Of a stretch of 64,000 nt of DNA, positions 24,419-33,680 are shown one piece after another. Source of the stretch: Siccirubricoccus phaeus (GTDB lineage: Bacteria; Pseudomonadota; Alphaproteobacteria; Acetobacterales; Acetobacteraceae). Where the stretch lies: NCBI RefSeq assembly GCF_008360935.1, contig NZ_SRXO01000011.1, positions 148,185 to 212,184 of the forward strand, written 5' to 3'. The stretch's first letter is position 1. Each line of letters opens with the position of its first letter. Made by a program: the position numbers and the translations under genes. The notes under the pieces are model-generated. The model did no database searches. It was not told the DNA's origin and saw nothing but the letters and a program-made list of their open reading frames with translations.

Positions 24419-25333
24419 ATGTCCCTCGATGCCGACCTGCTGATCGACCGCCGCCGCCTGAAGCGCCGCCTCGCCTTCTGGCGCACCCTGGCCGTCCTGC
24501 TGCTGCTCGCCGGCGTCCTCGCCGTCGCCGCCCGCCAGGCGAACCTTCCCTTCCCCTCCCGGGACCATGTCGCCCGCCTTGCCGTCCAGGGCTTCATCGG
24601 CGATGACCGCAAGCTGTTCGAGGCGCTGGAGGCGCTGGGCGAGGACCGTTCCACCCGCGCCCTCATCCTCGCCATCGACAGCCCCGGCGGCAGCGTCGGC
24701 GGCGGGGAGGCGCTGTACGGCGCGCTGAACCGCCTCCGCGAGAAGAAGCCCGTCGTTGCCGTCATGCGCGGCACCGCCGCCTCCGCCGCCTATATGGCCG
24801 CGCTGGGGACGGACCGGATCTTCGCCCGGGATTCCACCGTCACCGGCTCCATCGGCGTGCTGCTGCAATCGGTCGAGGCCTCGGAGCTCGCCGCCCGGCT
24901 CGGCATCCGCGGCGAGACCATCGTCTCCGGCCCGCTGAAGGACCAGCCCAACCCCCTCCACCCCCTCAGCCCGGAGGGGCGCGCCGCCCTGCAGGCGGTG
25001 GTGCAGGACATGTACGAGCAGTTCCTCGCCAAGGTTATCGCCGCCCGCCGCCTGCCGGAGCCCAAGGCCCGGGCGCTGGCCGATGGCCGCGTCTTCACCG
25101 GCCGCCAGGCCCTGGCGGAAGGGCTGATCGACGCCATCGGCGGGGAGGCCGAGGCCCGCGCCTGGCTGGCCGCCGAGCGCCAGGTGCCGGCCGAGCTGCC
25201 GGTGCGGGAGGTGGAGACCCGCGGCCCCGCCCAGCGCCTGTTCGGCGCCCTGTTCCATGGATTGTGGAAAACCGTGATTTCAGAATGGGTTGGCGTTGAC
25301 GGGCCGCGCCTGCTCTGGCAGCTTCCCCGGTGA
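24419..25333 (+). CDS. sppA: Signal peptide peptidase SppA, short form
   Basis: This 304-aa inner-membrane protease digests cleaved signal peptides, facing the periplasm. One N-terminal helix (LAVLLLLAGVLAVAAR) anchors it. The single S49 domain contains LILAIDSPGGSVGGGEALY, the nucleophile Ser122 in GTAASAAYMAA, and the general base Lys174 in SGPLKDQPNPL. The length is that of the short homo-oligomeric SppA, not the 67-kDa E. coli form. ATG 24419 is chosen because upstream frame falls in a dispersed repeat. It precedes ihfB by 21 bp, as is common in alphaproteobacteria. Confidence 0.93.
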   Translation: MSLDADLLIDRRRLKRRLAFWRTLAVLLLLAGVLAVAARQANLPFPSRDHVARLAVQGFIGDDRKLFEALEALGEDRSTRALILAIDSPGGSVGGGEALYGALNRLREKKPVVAVMRGTAASAAYMAALGTDRIFARDSTVTGSIGVLLQSVEASELAARLGIRGETIVSGPLKDQPNPLHPLSPEGRAALQAVVQDMYEQFLAKVIAARRLPEPKARALADGRVFTGRQALAEGLIDAIGGEAEARAWLAAERQVPAELPVREVETRGPAQRLFGALFHGLWKTVISEWVGVDGPRLLWQLPR

Positions 25334-25354
25334 GGGAGATTGGGGACGGGCGCC

Positions 25355-25672
25355 ATGACGAAGAGCGAGCTGATCGCGCAATTGGCGGCGGAGAATCCGC
25401 ATCTGCGCCAGCCGGATATCGAGCTGATCGTGGCGACGATCTTCGAGGAAATCACCGCGGCCCTGGCGCGCGGGGATCGGGTGGAGCTGCGCGGCTTCGG
25501 CGCCTTCTCCGCCAAGCAGCGGGACCCGCGCACCGGCCGCAACCCGCGCACCGGGGCGGCCGTGCCGGTGGCCGGCAAGGCCGTGCCCTATTTCAAGCCG
25601 GGGAAGGAGCTGCGGGAGCGGGTGAATGGCGGTGAACCGCAGGCGCCCCTGCGCGCCCGGGCGGCGGAGTAG
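25355..25672 (+). CDS. ihfB: Integration host factor beta subunit
   Basis: This 105-aa HU/IHF-family DNA-bending protein pairs with IHF-alpha. Key parts are [11 protein letters not shown] at the start and [25 protein letters not shown], whose beta arm intercalates the minor groove, then [17 protein letters not shown]. The position between sppA and a LapA-domain gene is the conserved one for ihfB. ATG 25355 fits the family start. IHF commonly assists sigma-54 promoters, so it may matter for PrsR targets, which is inference only. Confidence 0.95.
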   Translation: MTKSELIAQLAAENPHLRQPDIELIVATIFEEITAALARGDRVELRGFGAFSAKQRDPRTGRNPRTGAAVPVAGKAVPYFKPGKELRERVNGGEPQAPLRARAAE

Positions 25673-25675
25673 CGC

Positions 25676-26029
25676 ATGGTCCGGCTGATCCTGCTGGCGC
25701 CGCTGCTCATCCTGCTGGTGCTGTTCGGGCTCTCGAACCGGGAGGAGGTGGCGCTGCGCCTCTGGCCCTTCGACCTCGCCTGGGCGGCGCCGCTTTCCGT
25801 CGCGGTGCTGCTGATCGCGGCGGTGTTCTTCCTGTTCGGCGCCTTCATCGCCTGGGCGGCGGCGCTGCCCTATCGGCGGCGGGCGAAGGCGCTGGAGAAC
25901 ACGACGCGCATCCTGGAGCGGGAGCTGGCCGAGCTGCGCGCCAGGGAAGCGCGGCAGTTGGGCCCGGTGCCGCCGCCGGCCAATGGCGCGGCCAATGGGG
26001 TGGTGCGGCTCTCCCGCCCCGCCGCCTGA
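25676..26029 (+). CDS. LapA/DUF1049-domain small membrane protein
   Basis: This 117-aa protein has two hydrophobic helices (LILLAPLLILLVLFGLS and PLSVAVLLIAAVFFLFGAFI) with the family signature SNREEVALRLWPFDLAWAAP between them. A short basic coiled coil follows. It starts 3 bp after ihfB and 9 bp before pyrF, so it is in the same operon. LapA-type proteins assist LPS assembly or its regulation in enterobacteria; the role here is inferred from domain alone. Confidence 0.85.
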   Translation: MVRLILLAPLLILLVLFGLSNREEVALRLWPFDLAWAAPLSVAVLLIAAVFFLFGAFIAWAAALPYRRRAKALENTTRILERELAELRAREARQLGPVPPPANGAANGVVRLSRPAA

Positions 26030-26038
26030 GCCAGGCCC

Positions 26039-26752
26039 GTGCTGCCCCGCCCGCGGAGCGCTGCCGCCCGGATCATCCCGGCGATCGATACGCCGGACGC
26101 GGCGCGGGCCGTGGCGCTGGCCGCGGCGCTGGGGCCGGGCAGCGGCGCGGTGAAATTGGGGCTGGAGCTGTTCACCGCTGCGGGGCCGGAGGCGGTGCGG
26201 CGCGTGACGCCGCTGGCGCCGGTCTTCCTCGACCTGAAGCTGCATGACATTCCGAACACCGTGGCTGGCGCGGTGCGCAGCCTGCTGCCGCTGCGGCCGG
26301 CGATGCTGACGCTGCATGCGGCGGGCGGCGCGGCGATGCTGGCCGCGGCGCGGGAGGCGGCGGAGGCGGCCGGCGAGGCGCGGCCCATCCTGCTGGCGGT
26401 CACCGTGCTGACCAGCCTGGATGCGGCGGCGCTGTCCGAGACCGGCGTTGCCGGCGGGCCGGTGCAGCAGGTGCTGCGCCTGGCGCGGCTGGCGCTCTCC
26501 GCCGGGGTGGATGGGCTGGTCTGCTCGCCGCGGGAGGTGGGGCCGATCCGCGACGCCTTCGGGCAAACGCCGCTGCTGGTGGTGCCCGGCCTGCGGCCGG
26601 CCGGCAGCGCGGCCGGCGACCAGGCCCGCACCGCGACGCCGGCAGAGGCGGTGGCGGCGGGCGCGGATTGGCTGGTGATCGGCCGGCCCATCACCGGCGC
26701 GGCGGACCCGGTTGCGGCGCTGGCGGAGATCGCGGCGGGGCTGCCGGGATGA
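26039..26752 (+). CDS. pyrF: Orotidine 5'-phosphate decarboxylase
   Basis: This 237-aa enzyme converts OMP to UMP, the last step of de novo pyrimidine synthesis. It shows the strand AVKLGLELF with an active-site Lys, the catalytic [11 protein letters not shown] (DxKxxDI) motif, LVVPGLRP and the phosphate-binding [12 protein letters not shown]. Length is normal for bacterial group 1 enzymes. GTG 26039 is the only reasonable start. It overlaps trpF by ATGA, a common alphaproteobacterial pairing. Confidence 0.95.
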   Translation: MLPRPRSAAARIIPAIDTPDAARAVALAAALGPGSGAVKLGLELFTAAGPEAVRRVTPLAPVFLDLKLHDIPNTVAGAVRSLLPLRPAMLTLHAAGGAAMLAAAREAAEAAGEARPILLAVTVLTSLDAAALSETGVAGGPVQQVLRLARLALSAGVDGLVCSPREVGPIRDAFGQTPLLVVPGLRPAGSAAGDQARTATPAEAVAAGADWLVIGRPITGAADPVAALAEIAAGLPG

Positions 26753-27387
26753 CGCTGGTCAAAATCTGCGGGGTGAATGATGCGGCGGGGTTCGACGCCG
26801 CGGTGGCGGCGGGCGCCGATCTGCTGGGCTTCGTCTTTTACCCGCCCTCGCCCCGGGCGGTGACGCCGGCGGTGGCGGCCGGGCTCTCCGCCCGGGCGGC
26901 GGGCGGGCCGCTGCGCACCGGGCTGTTCGTGGACCCCGAGGACGCGCTGATCGAGGCGGTGCTGGCGGCGCTGAAGCTGGACCTCATCCAGCTTCACGGG
27001 GCCGAGGACCCGGCGCGGGTGGCGGCGATCAAGGCGCGCTTCGGCCTGCCGGTGATGAAGGCGCTGGGCATCGCGGCGCCGGAGGATCTGGCGGTGCTGG
27101 AGGCGTTCGCGCCCGTCGCGGACCGCTTCCTGCTGGACGCCAAGCCGCCGCCCGGGGCGAGCCTGCCCGGTGGCAATGCCGCGCCCTTCGACTGGCGGCT
27201 GACGGCGGGGCGGGTGATCCCCCGCCCCTGGCTGCTGGCGGGCGGGCTGACGCCGGAGAGCGTGGCGGAGGCGCTGCGGCAGAGCGGCGCGCCGGGGGTG
27301 GACGTGTCCTCCGGCGTGGAGCGGGCGCGGGGGGTGAAGGATCCGGCGCGGATCAGGGAATTCGTGGCGGCGGCCAGGGGCGGATGA
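26749..27387 (+). CDS. trpF: Phosphoribosylanthranilate isomerase
   Basis: This 212-aa TIM-barrel enzyme catalyses the Amadori rearrangement in tryptophan synthesis. Diagnostic motifs are VKICGVND (catalytic Cys), [24 protein letters not shown] and the C-terminal [16 protein letters not shown] phosphate site with [11 protein letters not shown]. The ATG start overlaps the pyrF stop by four bases. trpB/trpA, often next, are absent; instead a hairpin element and a convergent gene follow. Confidence 0.96.
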   Translation: MTLVKICGVNDAAGFDAAVAAGADLLGFVFYPPSPRAVTPAVAAGLSARAAGGPLRTGLFVDPEDALIEAVLAALKLDLIQLHGAEDPARVAAIKARFGLPVMKALGIAAPEDLAVLEAFAPVADRFLLDAKPPPGASLPGGNAAPFDWRLTAGRVIPRPWLLAGGLTPESVAEALRQSGAPGVDVSSGVERARGVKDPARIREFVAAARGG

Positions 27388-27605
27388 GGGAGAAACGGAA
27401 AAAGAACAAGGCGGAAGATCGGGGGCTTTGACCCCGGCCGCCTCCGGGGACGGGAGCCCCTCCCCGGACCCCGGCCGAGTTCCAGCCCTGCCGTTTGAAC
27501 CGGCGGACTCAGGGCGGGGTCCGGGGGGAAACCTTGCCGGCAGTGCCGGCAACCCCGGGGGGGTGCAGGGGGCAGCGCGCCTGCCGGGGGGAGGAACCCC
27601 CGTCT
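27388..27605. repeat. Multi-hairpin element between convergent trpF and lipid kinase genes
   Basis: Serial GC hairpins fill the gap, including GGGGCTTTGACCCC-like, TTGCCGGCAGTGCCGGCAA, and GGGG-rich blocks. The segments CGGACCCCGGCCGAG and GGGTCCGGGG repeat the pattern seen at 4497, 34925, 54335 and 57770. It lies at the 3' ends of both genes. No T-tract is present. Confidence 0.65.
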
Positions 27606-28481
27606 TCAGCGTGGCAGCACCACCGGAATGGGCGCCGCCGCCTCCTCCACCTCCACCGGCAGCATCCCTGCGGCATCCCCATCCGCCTGCACCGGCACGC
27701 CCTCGCCACGCAGCACCACCCGCCGGGCCGGCTTCAGCACCACCCCCGGCAGCCTCGGCAGCAGCCCCAGCGGCAGCGCCGCGCCGTACAGCGCCGCCGC
27801 CAGCGCCCCGCCGCGCGGGAACAGCGCCACCTGGAAGCCCGGCTCCCCCGGCCGTGCTGCCGGCGCCAGCAGGTGCCGTCCGGCATAAAGCCGTCCCTTG
27901 GTGACGATCACGCTCGCCACCTCCTCCGCCGCCCCGCCATCCAGCGTCACGGTGAAGCGCGGGAAGGGGTAGCGCCCCAGCTCCCGCGCCCCCTGCAGCA
28001 CATAGGCGAAGCGCCCCAGCGCCCGCTTCCAGCGCAGATCCAGGTGGTGCACCACCGCCGCGTCGAAGCCGGCCCCCAGCATCTGCACGAAGAGCCGCTG
28101 GCTGCCATCGCCGAACCGCGCCACCCCGGGGCGCAGCCAGCGCGGTGCGCCCTCTGCCACCACCGCCGCCGCCGCTTCCGGCGCCAGCGGCACCCCCAGC
28201 TCCCAGGCCAGCACATTCGCCGTGCCGAGCGGCAGGATGCCGAGCCCCGCGGCGCTGCCGGCCAGCCCCGCCGCCACCTCCGCGATGGTGCCGTCGCCGC
28301 CGGCCGCGACCACCAGGGGGCAGCCCCGCCCCGCCGCCTCCCGCGCCAGGGTGGTGGCGTGGCCGGGCCGCTCGGTCTCCGCCAGCTCCGCCGCCACGCC
28401 CTTGGCGCGCAGCACGCCCAGCGCCTGGGCCAGCCGGCGGCGGCGGCGCCCGCCCGCGGTAGGATTGAAGACGATCAGCAT
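27606..28481 (-). CDS. Diacylglycerol/lipid kinase family protein (YegS-like)
   Basis: This 291-aa protein belongs to the DAGK catalytic-domain family. The start MLIVFNPTAGGRRRR, the nucleotide site VVAAGGDGTIAEVAAGL and LPLGTANVLAWELG are all classic. Members phosphorylate diacylglycerol or sphingoid lipids, so a role in membrane lipid turnover is likely, but the substrate is not fixed by sequence. ATG 28481 matches the family start; the frame upstream to 28721 is unrelated sequence of the divergent promoter region. Confidence 0.9.
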   Translation of the reverse strand: MLIVFNPTAGGRRRRRLAQALGVLRAKGVAAELAETERPGHATTLAREAAGRGCPLVVAAGGDGTIAEVAAGLAGSAAGLGILPLGTANVLAWELGVPLAPEAAAAVVAEGAPRWLRPGVARFGDGSQRLFVQMLGAGFDAAVVHHLDLRWKRALGRFAYVLQGARELGRYPFPRFTVTLDGGAAEEVASVIVTKGRLYAGRHLLAPAARPGEPGFQVALFPRGGALAAALYGAALPLGLLPRLPGVVLKPARRVVLRGEGVPVQADGDAAGMLPVEVEEAAAPIPVVLPR

Positions 28482-28720
28482 GCCCCTGGGCACGGCCCCC
28501 TGGCCCGGAGGCGCCGCCGGTAGCCGCCCGGCATGACAATCAAGCTTCGATTCGCCCGCAAGGCCGTGACACTTCCCGGAAGCAACCATGTAATTAGGAC
28601 AAGTCATGCAAGATTCACAACCGCGCCGGTGTTGCCGAGTTACTTGCCCGTCGCGCGACGGCCGGCGACTCGGCGGCGCCGCGGGCGGCAGGACGCGCCG
28701 CCTGCCTGGAAGGCGGGACA
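28482..28720. promoter_or_regulatory. Divergent promoter region, lipid kinase / LpxH-like gene
   Basis: This gap between divergent genes is locally AT-richer (28530-28620). On the minus strand TTGTGA, a 17-bp spacer and CTAATT form a weak promoter candidate for the kinase. No clear promoter for the plus gene is visible. Nothing codes here. Confidence 0.35.
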
Positions 28721-29590
28721 ATGCAGACCACGGATACCAAGCGCCGCTACCGGACGATCTTCCTCTCGGACATCCATCTCGGTACCCGTGGCTGCCGCGC
28801 CGATTTCCTGCTGGATTTCCTCAGCCGGGCGGAGTGCGAGCGGCTTTTCCTGGTCGGCGATGTAGTGGATGGCTGGCGGCTCCGCAAATCCTGGTACTGG
28901 ACCGAGGAATTCGACGAGGTGGTGCGCCACATCCTCGCCATGGCGCGGCGGGGCGTCGAGGTCACCTACATCCCCGGCAATCATGACGAGATGTTCCGCG
29001 ACTGGCTGGGCCTGGAAGTCGCGGGCGTGAAGCTGGAACGGGAAGCGGTGCATGAGGCCGCCGATGGCCGCCGCTACCTGATCATCCATGGCGATGAATT
29101 CGACGGCGTCATCCGCTACGCCAAGTTCCTCGCCCATCTCGGCGACTGGGCCTATGACTGGGCGCTGACGCTCAACCGCGTCTTCAACGCCGCCCGCCGC
29201 CGCCTCGGCTACCCCTACTGGTCGCTCAGCCAATGGCTGAAGCGGCAGGTGAAGGAAGCGGTGAAGGCGATCGACCGCTTCGAGGTGGCGCTGGCCACGG
29301 AGGCGAAGCGCCGCGGGCTGGACGGCGTGGTCTGCGGCCATATCCACCATGCGGAAATGCGCACCGTCCAGGGCGTGATGTACATGAACGACGGCGACTG
29401 GGTGGAAAGCTGCACTGCCCTGGTCGAGCATGCGGACGGGAAATTCGAGCTGATCGACTGGGCGGAGGAGAACCGCCTCTCCTTCTGGCGCCAGATGGAA
29501 CGGCGCAACGCGTCCCAGCCGACCGTCGCGGCCGATGTGCTGGCGCGGGTGCAGCCGCCGGACACGCGCCGCGCCCCGGCGCGCCCCTGA
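28721..29590 (+). CDS. LpxH-like metallophosphoesterase (UDP-2,3-diacylglucosamine diphosphatase type)
   Basis: This 289-aa calcineurin-like phosphatase has the full set of metal motifs: SDIHLGTRG, LVGDVVDGW, IPGNHDEMF, IIHGDEFD and CGHIHHAEM. Proteins of this kind are annotated as UDP-2,3-diacylglucosamine diphosphatases, which make lipid X in lipid A synthesis. In alphaproteobacteria the unrelated LpxI often does this step, so a different phosphatase role is possible. It is followed 29 bp later by a glycosyltransferase, a conserved pairing suggesting a shared glycolipid pathway. Confidence 0.85.
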   Translation: MQTTDTKRRYRTIFLSDIHLGTRGCRADFLLDFLSRAECERLFLVGDVVDGWRLRKSWYWTEEFDEVVRHILAMARRGVEVTYIPGNHDEMFRDWLGLEVAGVKLEREAVHEAADGRRYLIIHGDEFDGVIRYAKFLAHLGDWAYDWALTLNRVFNAARRRLGYPYWSLSQWLKRQVKEAVKAIDRFEVALATEAKRRGLDGVVCGHIHHAEMRTVQGVMYMNDGDWVESCTALVEHADGKFELIDWAEENRLSFWRQMERRNASQPTVAADVLARVQPPDTRRAPARP

Positions 29591-29619
29591 GCCTTCCCAG
29601 GCCCGCCCCGCCCCCCCCC

Positions 29620-30744
29620 ATGCTGTTCGATGAGGCCGTGGCCCCGAGCGGTGCCGCTCCCGCTGAGCTCAGCCCTGCCGCGCCGGCCTGGCGCCCCCTT
29701 TGGGATGCGCCCGTGATGCTGCCGGACGATGCCAAGCTGCGCCTGCTGATCGTCACCGATGCCTGGGCCCCGCAGGTGAACGGCGTGGTCCGCACTCTGT
29801 CCACCGTGGCCCAGGTGCTGCGGGAAAGGGACGACACGGTGGAGGTGATCGGCCCCGACCGCTTCCGCACCATGGCCATGCCGAGCTACCGGGAAATCCG
29901 CCTGGCCCTGGCGCCGCGCCGGAAGCTGCGGCGGCTGGTGGATGCCTACCGGCCGAACGCCGTGCATATCGCGACCGAGGGCCCGCTGGGCTGGGCGATG
30001 CGCGCGCTCTGCCTGAAGCGCGGCTGGGTCTTCACCACCAGCTTCCACACCAAATTCCCGGAATACCTGCAGGCCCGCACCGGCCTGCCGCCCAGCCTCG
30101 CCTGGGCGGTGCTGCGCCGCTTCCACGAGGCGGGCGGCGGCACCTTCGCCGCCACCCACAGCCTGCGGGAGGAACTGGCGCGCCGCGGCTTCACCAAGAT
30201 CCGGCCCTGGACGCGGGGCGTCGACCTCTCCCTCTTCAACGGGGAGGGGCGGGAGGAATGGGCCGGGCTGCCCAGGCCCATCTTCCTCCATGTCGGCCGG
30301 GTGGCGGTGGAGAAGAACATCGAGGCCTTCCTCCGCCTCGACCTCCCCGGCTCCAAGGTGGTGGTCGGGGACGGGCCGCTGCGCGCCGCGCTGGAGCGCA
30401 AATTCCCCGAGGCGCATTTCGCCGGCTGGCGCCAGGGCGCGGCGCTGGCCCGGGCCTATGCCGGGGCGGATGTGCTGGTCTTCCCCTCCCGCACCGACAC
30501 CTTCGGCCTGGTGATGCTGGAGGCGATGGCGAGCGGCACGCCGGTCGCCGCCTATCCGGTCACCGGGCCGCTGGACGTCATCCCCAGCTCCGGCGCCGGG
30601 GTGGTGGACGAGGATCTGCGGGCGGCGGCGCTGGCCGCGCTGCACTGCGACCGGGCGGTGGCCCGCGCCCATGCCGAGCGGTTCTCCTGGGAGGCCTGTG
30701 CCATGGGCTTCCGCCGCCAGCTCGTGCCACTCGCGATCACGTGA
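29620..30744 (+). CDS. GT4 family glycosyltransferase (MgtA-like)
   Basis: This 374-aa enzyme has the alpha-mannosyl/glycolipid transferase signature LLIVTDAWAPQVNGVVRTL, then TSFHTKFPEYL, the linker WTRGVDLSLFN, FLHVGRVAVEKNIEAFL and the donor site FPSRTDTFGLVMLEAMASGTP. It probably glycosylates a membrane lipid or lipid-linked intermediate at the cytoplasmic face. ATG 29620 gives a 30-residue Ala/Pro leader; ATG 29716 would start nearer the first strand and is also credible. The acceptor is unknown. Confidence 0.85.
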   Translation: MLFDEAVAPSGAAPAELSPAAPAWRPLWDAPVMLPDDAKLRLLIVTDAWAPQVNGVVRTLSTVAQVLRERDDTVEVIGPDRFRTMAMPSYREIRLALAPRRKLRRLVDAYRPNAVHIATEGPLGWAMRALCLKRGWVFTTSFHTKFPEYLQARTGLPPSLAWAVLRRFHEAGGGTFAATHSLREELARRGFTKIRPWTRGVDLSLFNGEGREEWAGLPRPIFLHVGRVAVEKNIEAFLRLDLPGSKVVVGDGPLRAALERKFPEAHFAGWRQGAALARAYAGADVLVFPSRTDTFGLVMLEAMASGTPVAAYPVTGPLDVIPSSGAGVVDEDLRAAALAALHCDRAVARAHAERFSWEACAMGFRRQLVPLAIT

Positions 30745-30776
30745 GGTTACCGGCTTTCTCCGTCCCCGCCTCCATG

Positions 30777-30895
30777 CTAGTGTCCCGCTTCCGAAGTCCT
30801 GCGGCTTCGGAAGCGGGACACCAGCTTTTATTTTCAGTGGCCTGCTTGTCCGCTGCGTTCGCCGGAAATCGGCGAACTTCGCGGGCAGGCCACCG
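30777..30895. repeat. Pair of long palindromes (dispersed repeat, intact copy)
   Basis: Directly after a CTAG, a palindrome with 17-bp perfect arms (GTGTCCCGCTTCCGAAG, loop TCCTGCGG) is followed by a second one. The second has GTGGCCTGC outer arms and GTTCGCCG/CGGCGAAC inner arms, with an AT-rich bridge between the two. The same pair occurs inverted and separated at 46445-46666 and decayed at 24120-24215. It follows the glycosyltransferase stop. Confidence 0.85.
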
Positions 30896-31214
30896 GAGCG
30901 TAACCTTGGGCGGCTGGAACGGCCGGGCACGCGACTCGCGTGGCCAGGTGACGGCCCGGGACAGGAAGGTCCGCGGCGGCGTCGCCGGAAGGCGTGACCT
31001 GCGCGGCCGGGCCATGGCCCGGGCGGCATCGGCAAGGCCGGGCATGGCCATGGCCTGGGCCGCGGTGCCGGGCGAGGAAGAGCGAGGCAGGGGCATGAAT
31101 CGGCATGGCGCGGGCGGGAATGGCATGGGGCGCGGCCAGGGCCGCCGGCCCGGCGCCTGCGGCGCGCGCTAGGCCCGGCCGGCTCCTCGCTTCGCTGCCG
31201 CCCCTCCGGCCCCG
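30896..31214. other. Gene-free low-complexity stretch
   Basis: About 320 bp of degenerate GGCATGGC- and GGCCGGGC-rich sequence before the acyltransferase gene. It resembles a worn tandem repeat, but I cannot define a unit. No gene or promoter is recognisable. Confidence 0.5.
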
Positions 31215-31931
31215 ATGCTGCGGCGCGCGCTTCGCCACCCGACGACCCAGGCGGTGCTGGCGCGCCTGCTCGGCCTCTATCTCCGCCTGGTCTTCGCCAC
31301 CACGCGCTGGCGGGTGGAGGGGGAAGGGCATCTCCGCGCCGCGGCCGAGGCCGGCCCCATCCTCGCCGCCTTCTGGCATGAGCGGCTGCCGCTGATGCCG
31401 GCGGCCTGGCTGACCTCCGCCCGCGTGGTGCCGGGGCTGGCGGCGAAGCAGGCGCGGGTGCTGGTCTCCCGCCACCGCGACGGGCGCTTCATCGGCGAGG
31501 TGTGCCGGCCCTTCCGGATGGAGATGGTGCATGGCTCCACCAATCGCGGCGGCGCCGCCGGGATGCGGGTGCTGCTGCGCCTGCTGGCGGCGGGGGAGGT
31601 GGTGGTGATCACGCCGGACGGGCCGCGCGGCCCGCGCCGCATCGCCGCGCCGGGGGTGGCGCAGCTTGCCGCGTTGTCCGGCCTCGCCGTGCTGCCCTGT
31701 GCCGCCCGCAGCAGCCGCGGCATCACGCTGCGGAGCTGGGACCGGATGGTGCTGCCCTTGCCCTTCGCCCGCGGCGTCATCGCCTTCGGCCCGCTCGTCC
31801 CGGTGGCGCGGGAGGCGCCGGAGGCGGCGCTGCCCGCCATCGAGGCGGCACTCAGCGCCGCCTGCGACGCCGCCGATGCCGGCGCGCTGGGACGGCGCCT
31901 TGGGGCCGTGCCCGCGATGCGCGCCGGATGA
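31215..31931 (+). CDS. Lysophospholipid acyltransferase family protein (DUF374)
   Basis: This 238-aa protein matches the DUF374 branch of LPLAT acyltransferases. An N-terminal helix is followed by AAFWHERLPLMP, with the HxxxxP/E-like catalytic region, the stretch GSTNRGGAAGMRVLLRLL and the acceptor-site-like VVITPDGPRGPRRIAAPGV. Homologues lie next to waaA and are thought to acylate lipid A or a related glycolipid. Its stop overlaps waaA by ATGA, supporting an envelope-lipid role. Confidence 0.88.
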   Translation: MLRRALRHPTTQAVLARLLGLYLRLVFATTRWRVEGEGHLRAAAEAGPILAAFWHERLPLMPAAWLTSARVVPGLAAKQARVLVSRHRDGRFIGEVCRPFRMEMVHGSTNRGGAAGMRVLLRLLAAGEVVVITPDGPRGPRRIAAPGVAQLAALSGLAVLPCAARSSRGITLRSWDRMVLPLPFARGVIAFGPLVPVAREAPEAALPAIEAALSAACDAADAGALGRRLGAVPAMRAG

Positions 31932-33250
31932 GCCTGGCCGGCCCGCTCTGGCGGCTCGGCACCGCCGGCCTGGCCCCGCTGCTGGGCCCCTGGCTGCACC
32001 GCCGGGTGCGGCGGGGGAAGGAGATCGCCGCAAGGCTGGGGGAAAGGCGGGGCGAGGGGGCGGCGCGGCCGCCCGGGCGCCTGCTCTGGCTGCATGCGGC
32101 GAGCGTGGGCGAAACCATGTCCATCCTGCCCCTGCTGGAAGCCCTGGCGGCCCGCGCCCCGGATCTGACCCTGCTGGTGACGACGGTGACGGTGACCGGG
32201 GCGGAGCTGCTGATGCGCCGCCTGCCGCCCTCCCTGGCGGCGCAGGTGCTGCACCGCTTTCTGCCGCTGGACGTCCCGGCCTGGGTGGAGCGCTTCCTGG
32301 AGGGCTGGCGGCCGGATGCGGTGGCGCTGGTGGAATCCGAGCTGTGGCCCAACCTGCTGGCCGCGCTGCGCGCCCGCGGGGTGCCGGCGGCGCTGGTGAA
32401 TGCCCGGTTCTCCACCCGCGCCGCCCGCCGCTGGGGCTGGGCCCCCGGCCTGGCGCGGGAGATGCTGGGCGGCCTCCGCCTGGTGCAGGCGCAATCCGCC
32501 GCCGATGCGGCGCGGCTCCGTGCCCTGGGCGCGCGTTGCGTGGAGGTTCCGGGCAACCTGAAATACGCCGCCCCGCCTCTGCCGGCCGAGCCCGCCGCCC
32601 TGGGGGCGCTGCGCGAGGCGATCGGCAACCGGCCGGTCTTCCTCGCCGCCAGCACTCATCCGGGGGAGGAGGCGATGGTGCTCGGCGCCCACCGGGCCGT
32701 GGCGCCGCTGCTGCCCGGGCTGCTGACCATCATCGTGCCCCGCCATCCGGAGCGCGGGGCGGCCATCGCCGCCCTGGCCGGCGGCCTGCCGCTTTCCCGC
32801 CGCGCCGCCGGCGCGCTGCCGGGGCCGGGGCAGGCGGTGCATATCGCCGATACGCTGGGGGAGCTGGGCCTGTTCTACCGCCTGGCCGGGGTGTGCCTGG
32901 TGGGCGGCTCCCTGGTGCCGCATGGCGGGCAGAATCCGCTGGAGCCGGCGCGGCTGGGCTGCCCGATCCTGATCGGGCCGCATCACTGGAATTTCGCCGA
33001 GCCGGCCGCGGCGCTGCTGGCGGAGGGCGGCGCCCGGGCGGTGACGGAGGCGACGCTGGCGGCTTCGGTCATGGGCGTGCTAACGGATGCGGCGCTGGGC
33101 CGGGCCATGGCGGCGACGGCCTCCCGCCTGGCCGCCGCCGGGGCCGGGCTGCCGGACCAGGTGGCGGACAGGCTGCTGGCCCTGCTGCCGCCCGGGCCGG
33201 CCGCGGGCCGGGTCGAATGGGGCGGGGCGGGGCGGGACTTGTCCTGCTGA
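31928..33250 (+). CDS. waaA: 3-deoxy-D-manno-octulosonic acid transferase
   Basis: This 440-aa GT-B enzyme transfers Kdo to lipid IVA at the inner membrane. Motifs seen are the N-terminal LWLHAASVGETMSILPLLE with the catalytic Glu, VESELWPNLLAALRARGVP, VPGNLKYAAPPLP, AASTHPGEEAMVLGAH, VPRHPERGAAI and GGSLVPHGGQNPLEPARLGCP. It starts at ATG 31928 overlapping the acyltransferase stop. The last ~25 residues after the family end (PPGPAAGRVEWGG onward) resemble the first unit of the 80-bp repeat array that starts at the stop codon, so the C-terminus may have been extended by repeat DNA. Confidence 0.95.
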   Translation: MSLAGPLWRLGTAGLAPLLGPWLHRRVRRGKEIAARLGERRGEGAARPPGRLLWLHAASVGETMSILPLLEALAARAPDLTLLVTTVTVTGAELLMRRLPPSLAAQVLHRFLPLDVPAWVERFLEGWRPDAVALVESELWPNLLAALRARGVPAALVNARFSTRAARRWGWAPGLAREMLGGLRLVQAQSAADAARLRALGARCVEVPGNLKYAAPPLPAEPAALGALREAIGNRPVFLAASTHPGEEAMVLGAHRAVAPLLPGLLTIIVPRHPERGAAIAALAGGLPLSRRAAGALPGPGQAVHIADTLGELGLFYRLAGVCLVGGSLVPHGGQNPLEPARLGCPILIGPHHWNFAEPAAALLAEGGARAVTEATLAASVMGVLTDAALGRAMAATASRLAAAGAGLPDQVADRLLALLPPGPAAGRVEWGGAGRDLSC

Positions 33251-33680
33251 CCCGCCTGGCCGGTGCCGGGCCGGACGGCGGGGTACGCCTTGCTGACCCG
33301 CCCCGGCACGCCCGGTGCCGGGGCGGGGTGCGGGCCGGATCGAATGGGGTCGGACGGGCGGGGTACGCCTAGCTAACCCGCCCCGGCACGCCCGGCGCCG
33401 GACCGGGGTGCGGGCCGGATCGAATGGGGTCGGACGGGCGGGGTACGCCTAGCTAACCCGCCCCGGCACGCCCGGCGCCGGACCGGGGTGCGGGCCGGAT
33501 CGAATCGGGTCGGACGGGCGGGATGCCCTGCTGGCCCGCCTGGGCGCGGCCGGTGCCAGACCGGAGTGCGGGCCGGATCGAATGGGCCAGACGGGCGGGA
33601 TGCCCTGCTAGCCCCCTTGGGCGCGGCCGGTGCCGGGCTGGGGTGCGGGCCGGATCGAATGGGCCGGAGACGGCGGGATT
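33251..33680. repeat. 80-bp tandem repeat array between waaA and lpxK
   Basis: The marker CGGGCCGGATCGAAT recurs at 33331, 33411, 33491, 33569 and 33646, giving periods of 80, 80, 78 and 77 bp. Two central units are identical. Each unit holds a CCCCGGCACGCCCGG block and a (GG)GTACGCCTAGCTAACCC or equivalent block. Homogeneity in the middle and decay toward lpxK suggests recent expansion. 33681-33926 contains no recognisable feature apart from the lpxK leader. Confidence 0.92.
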
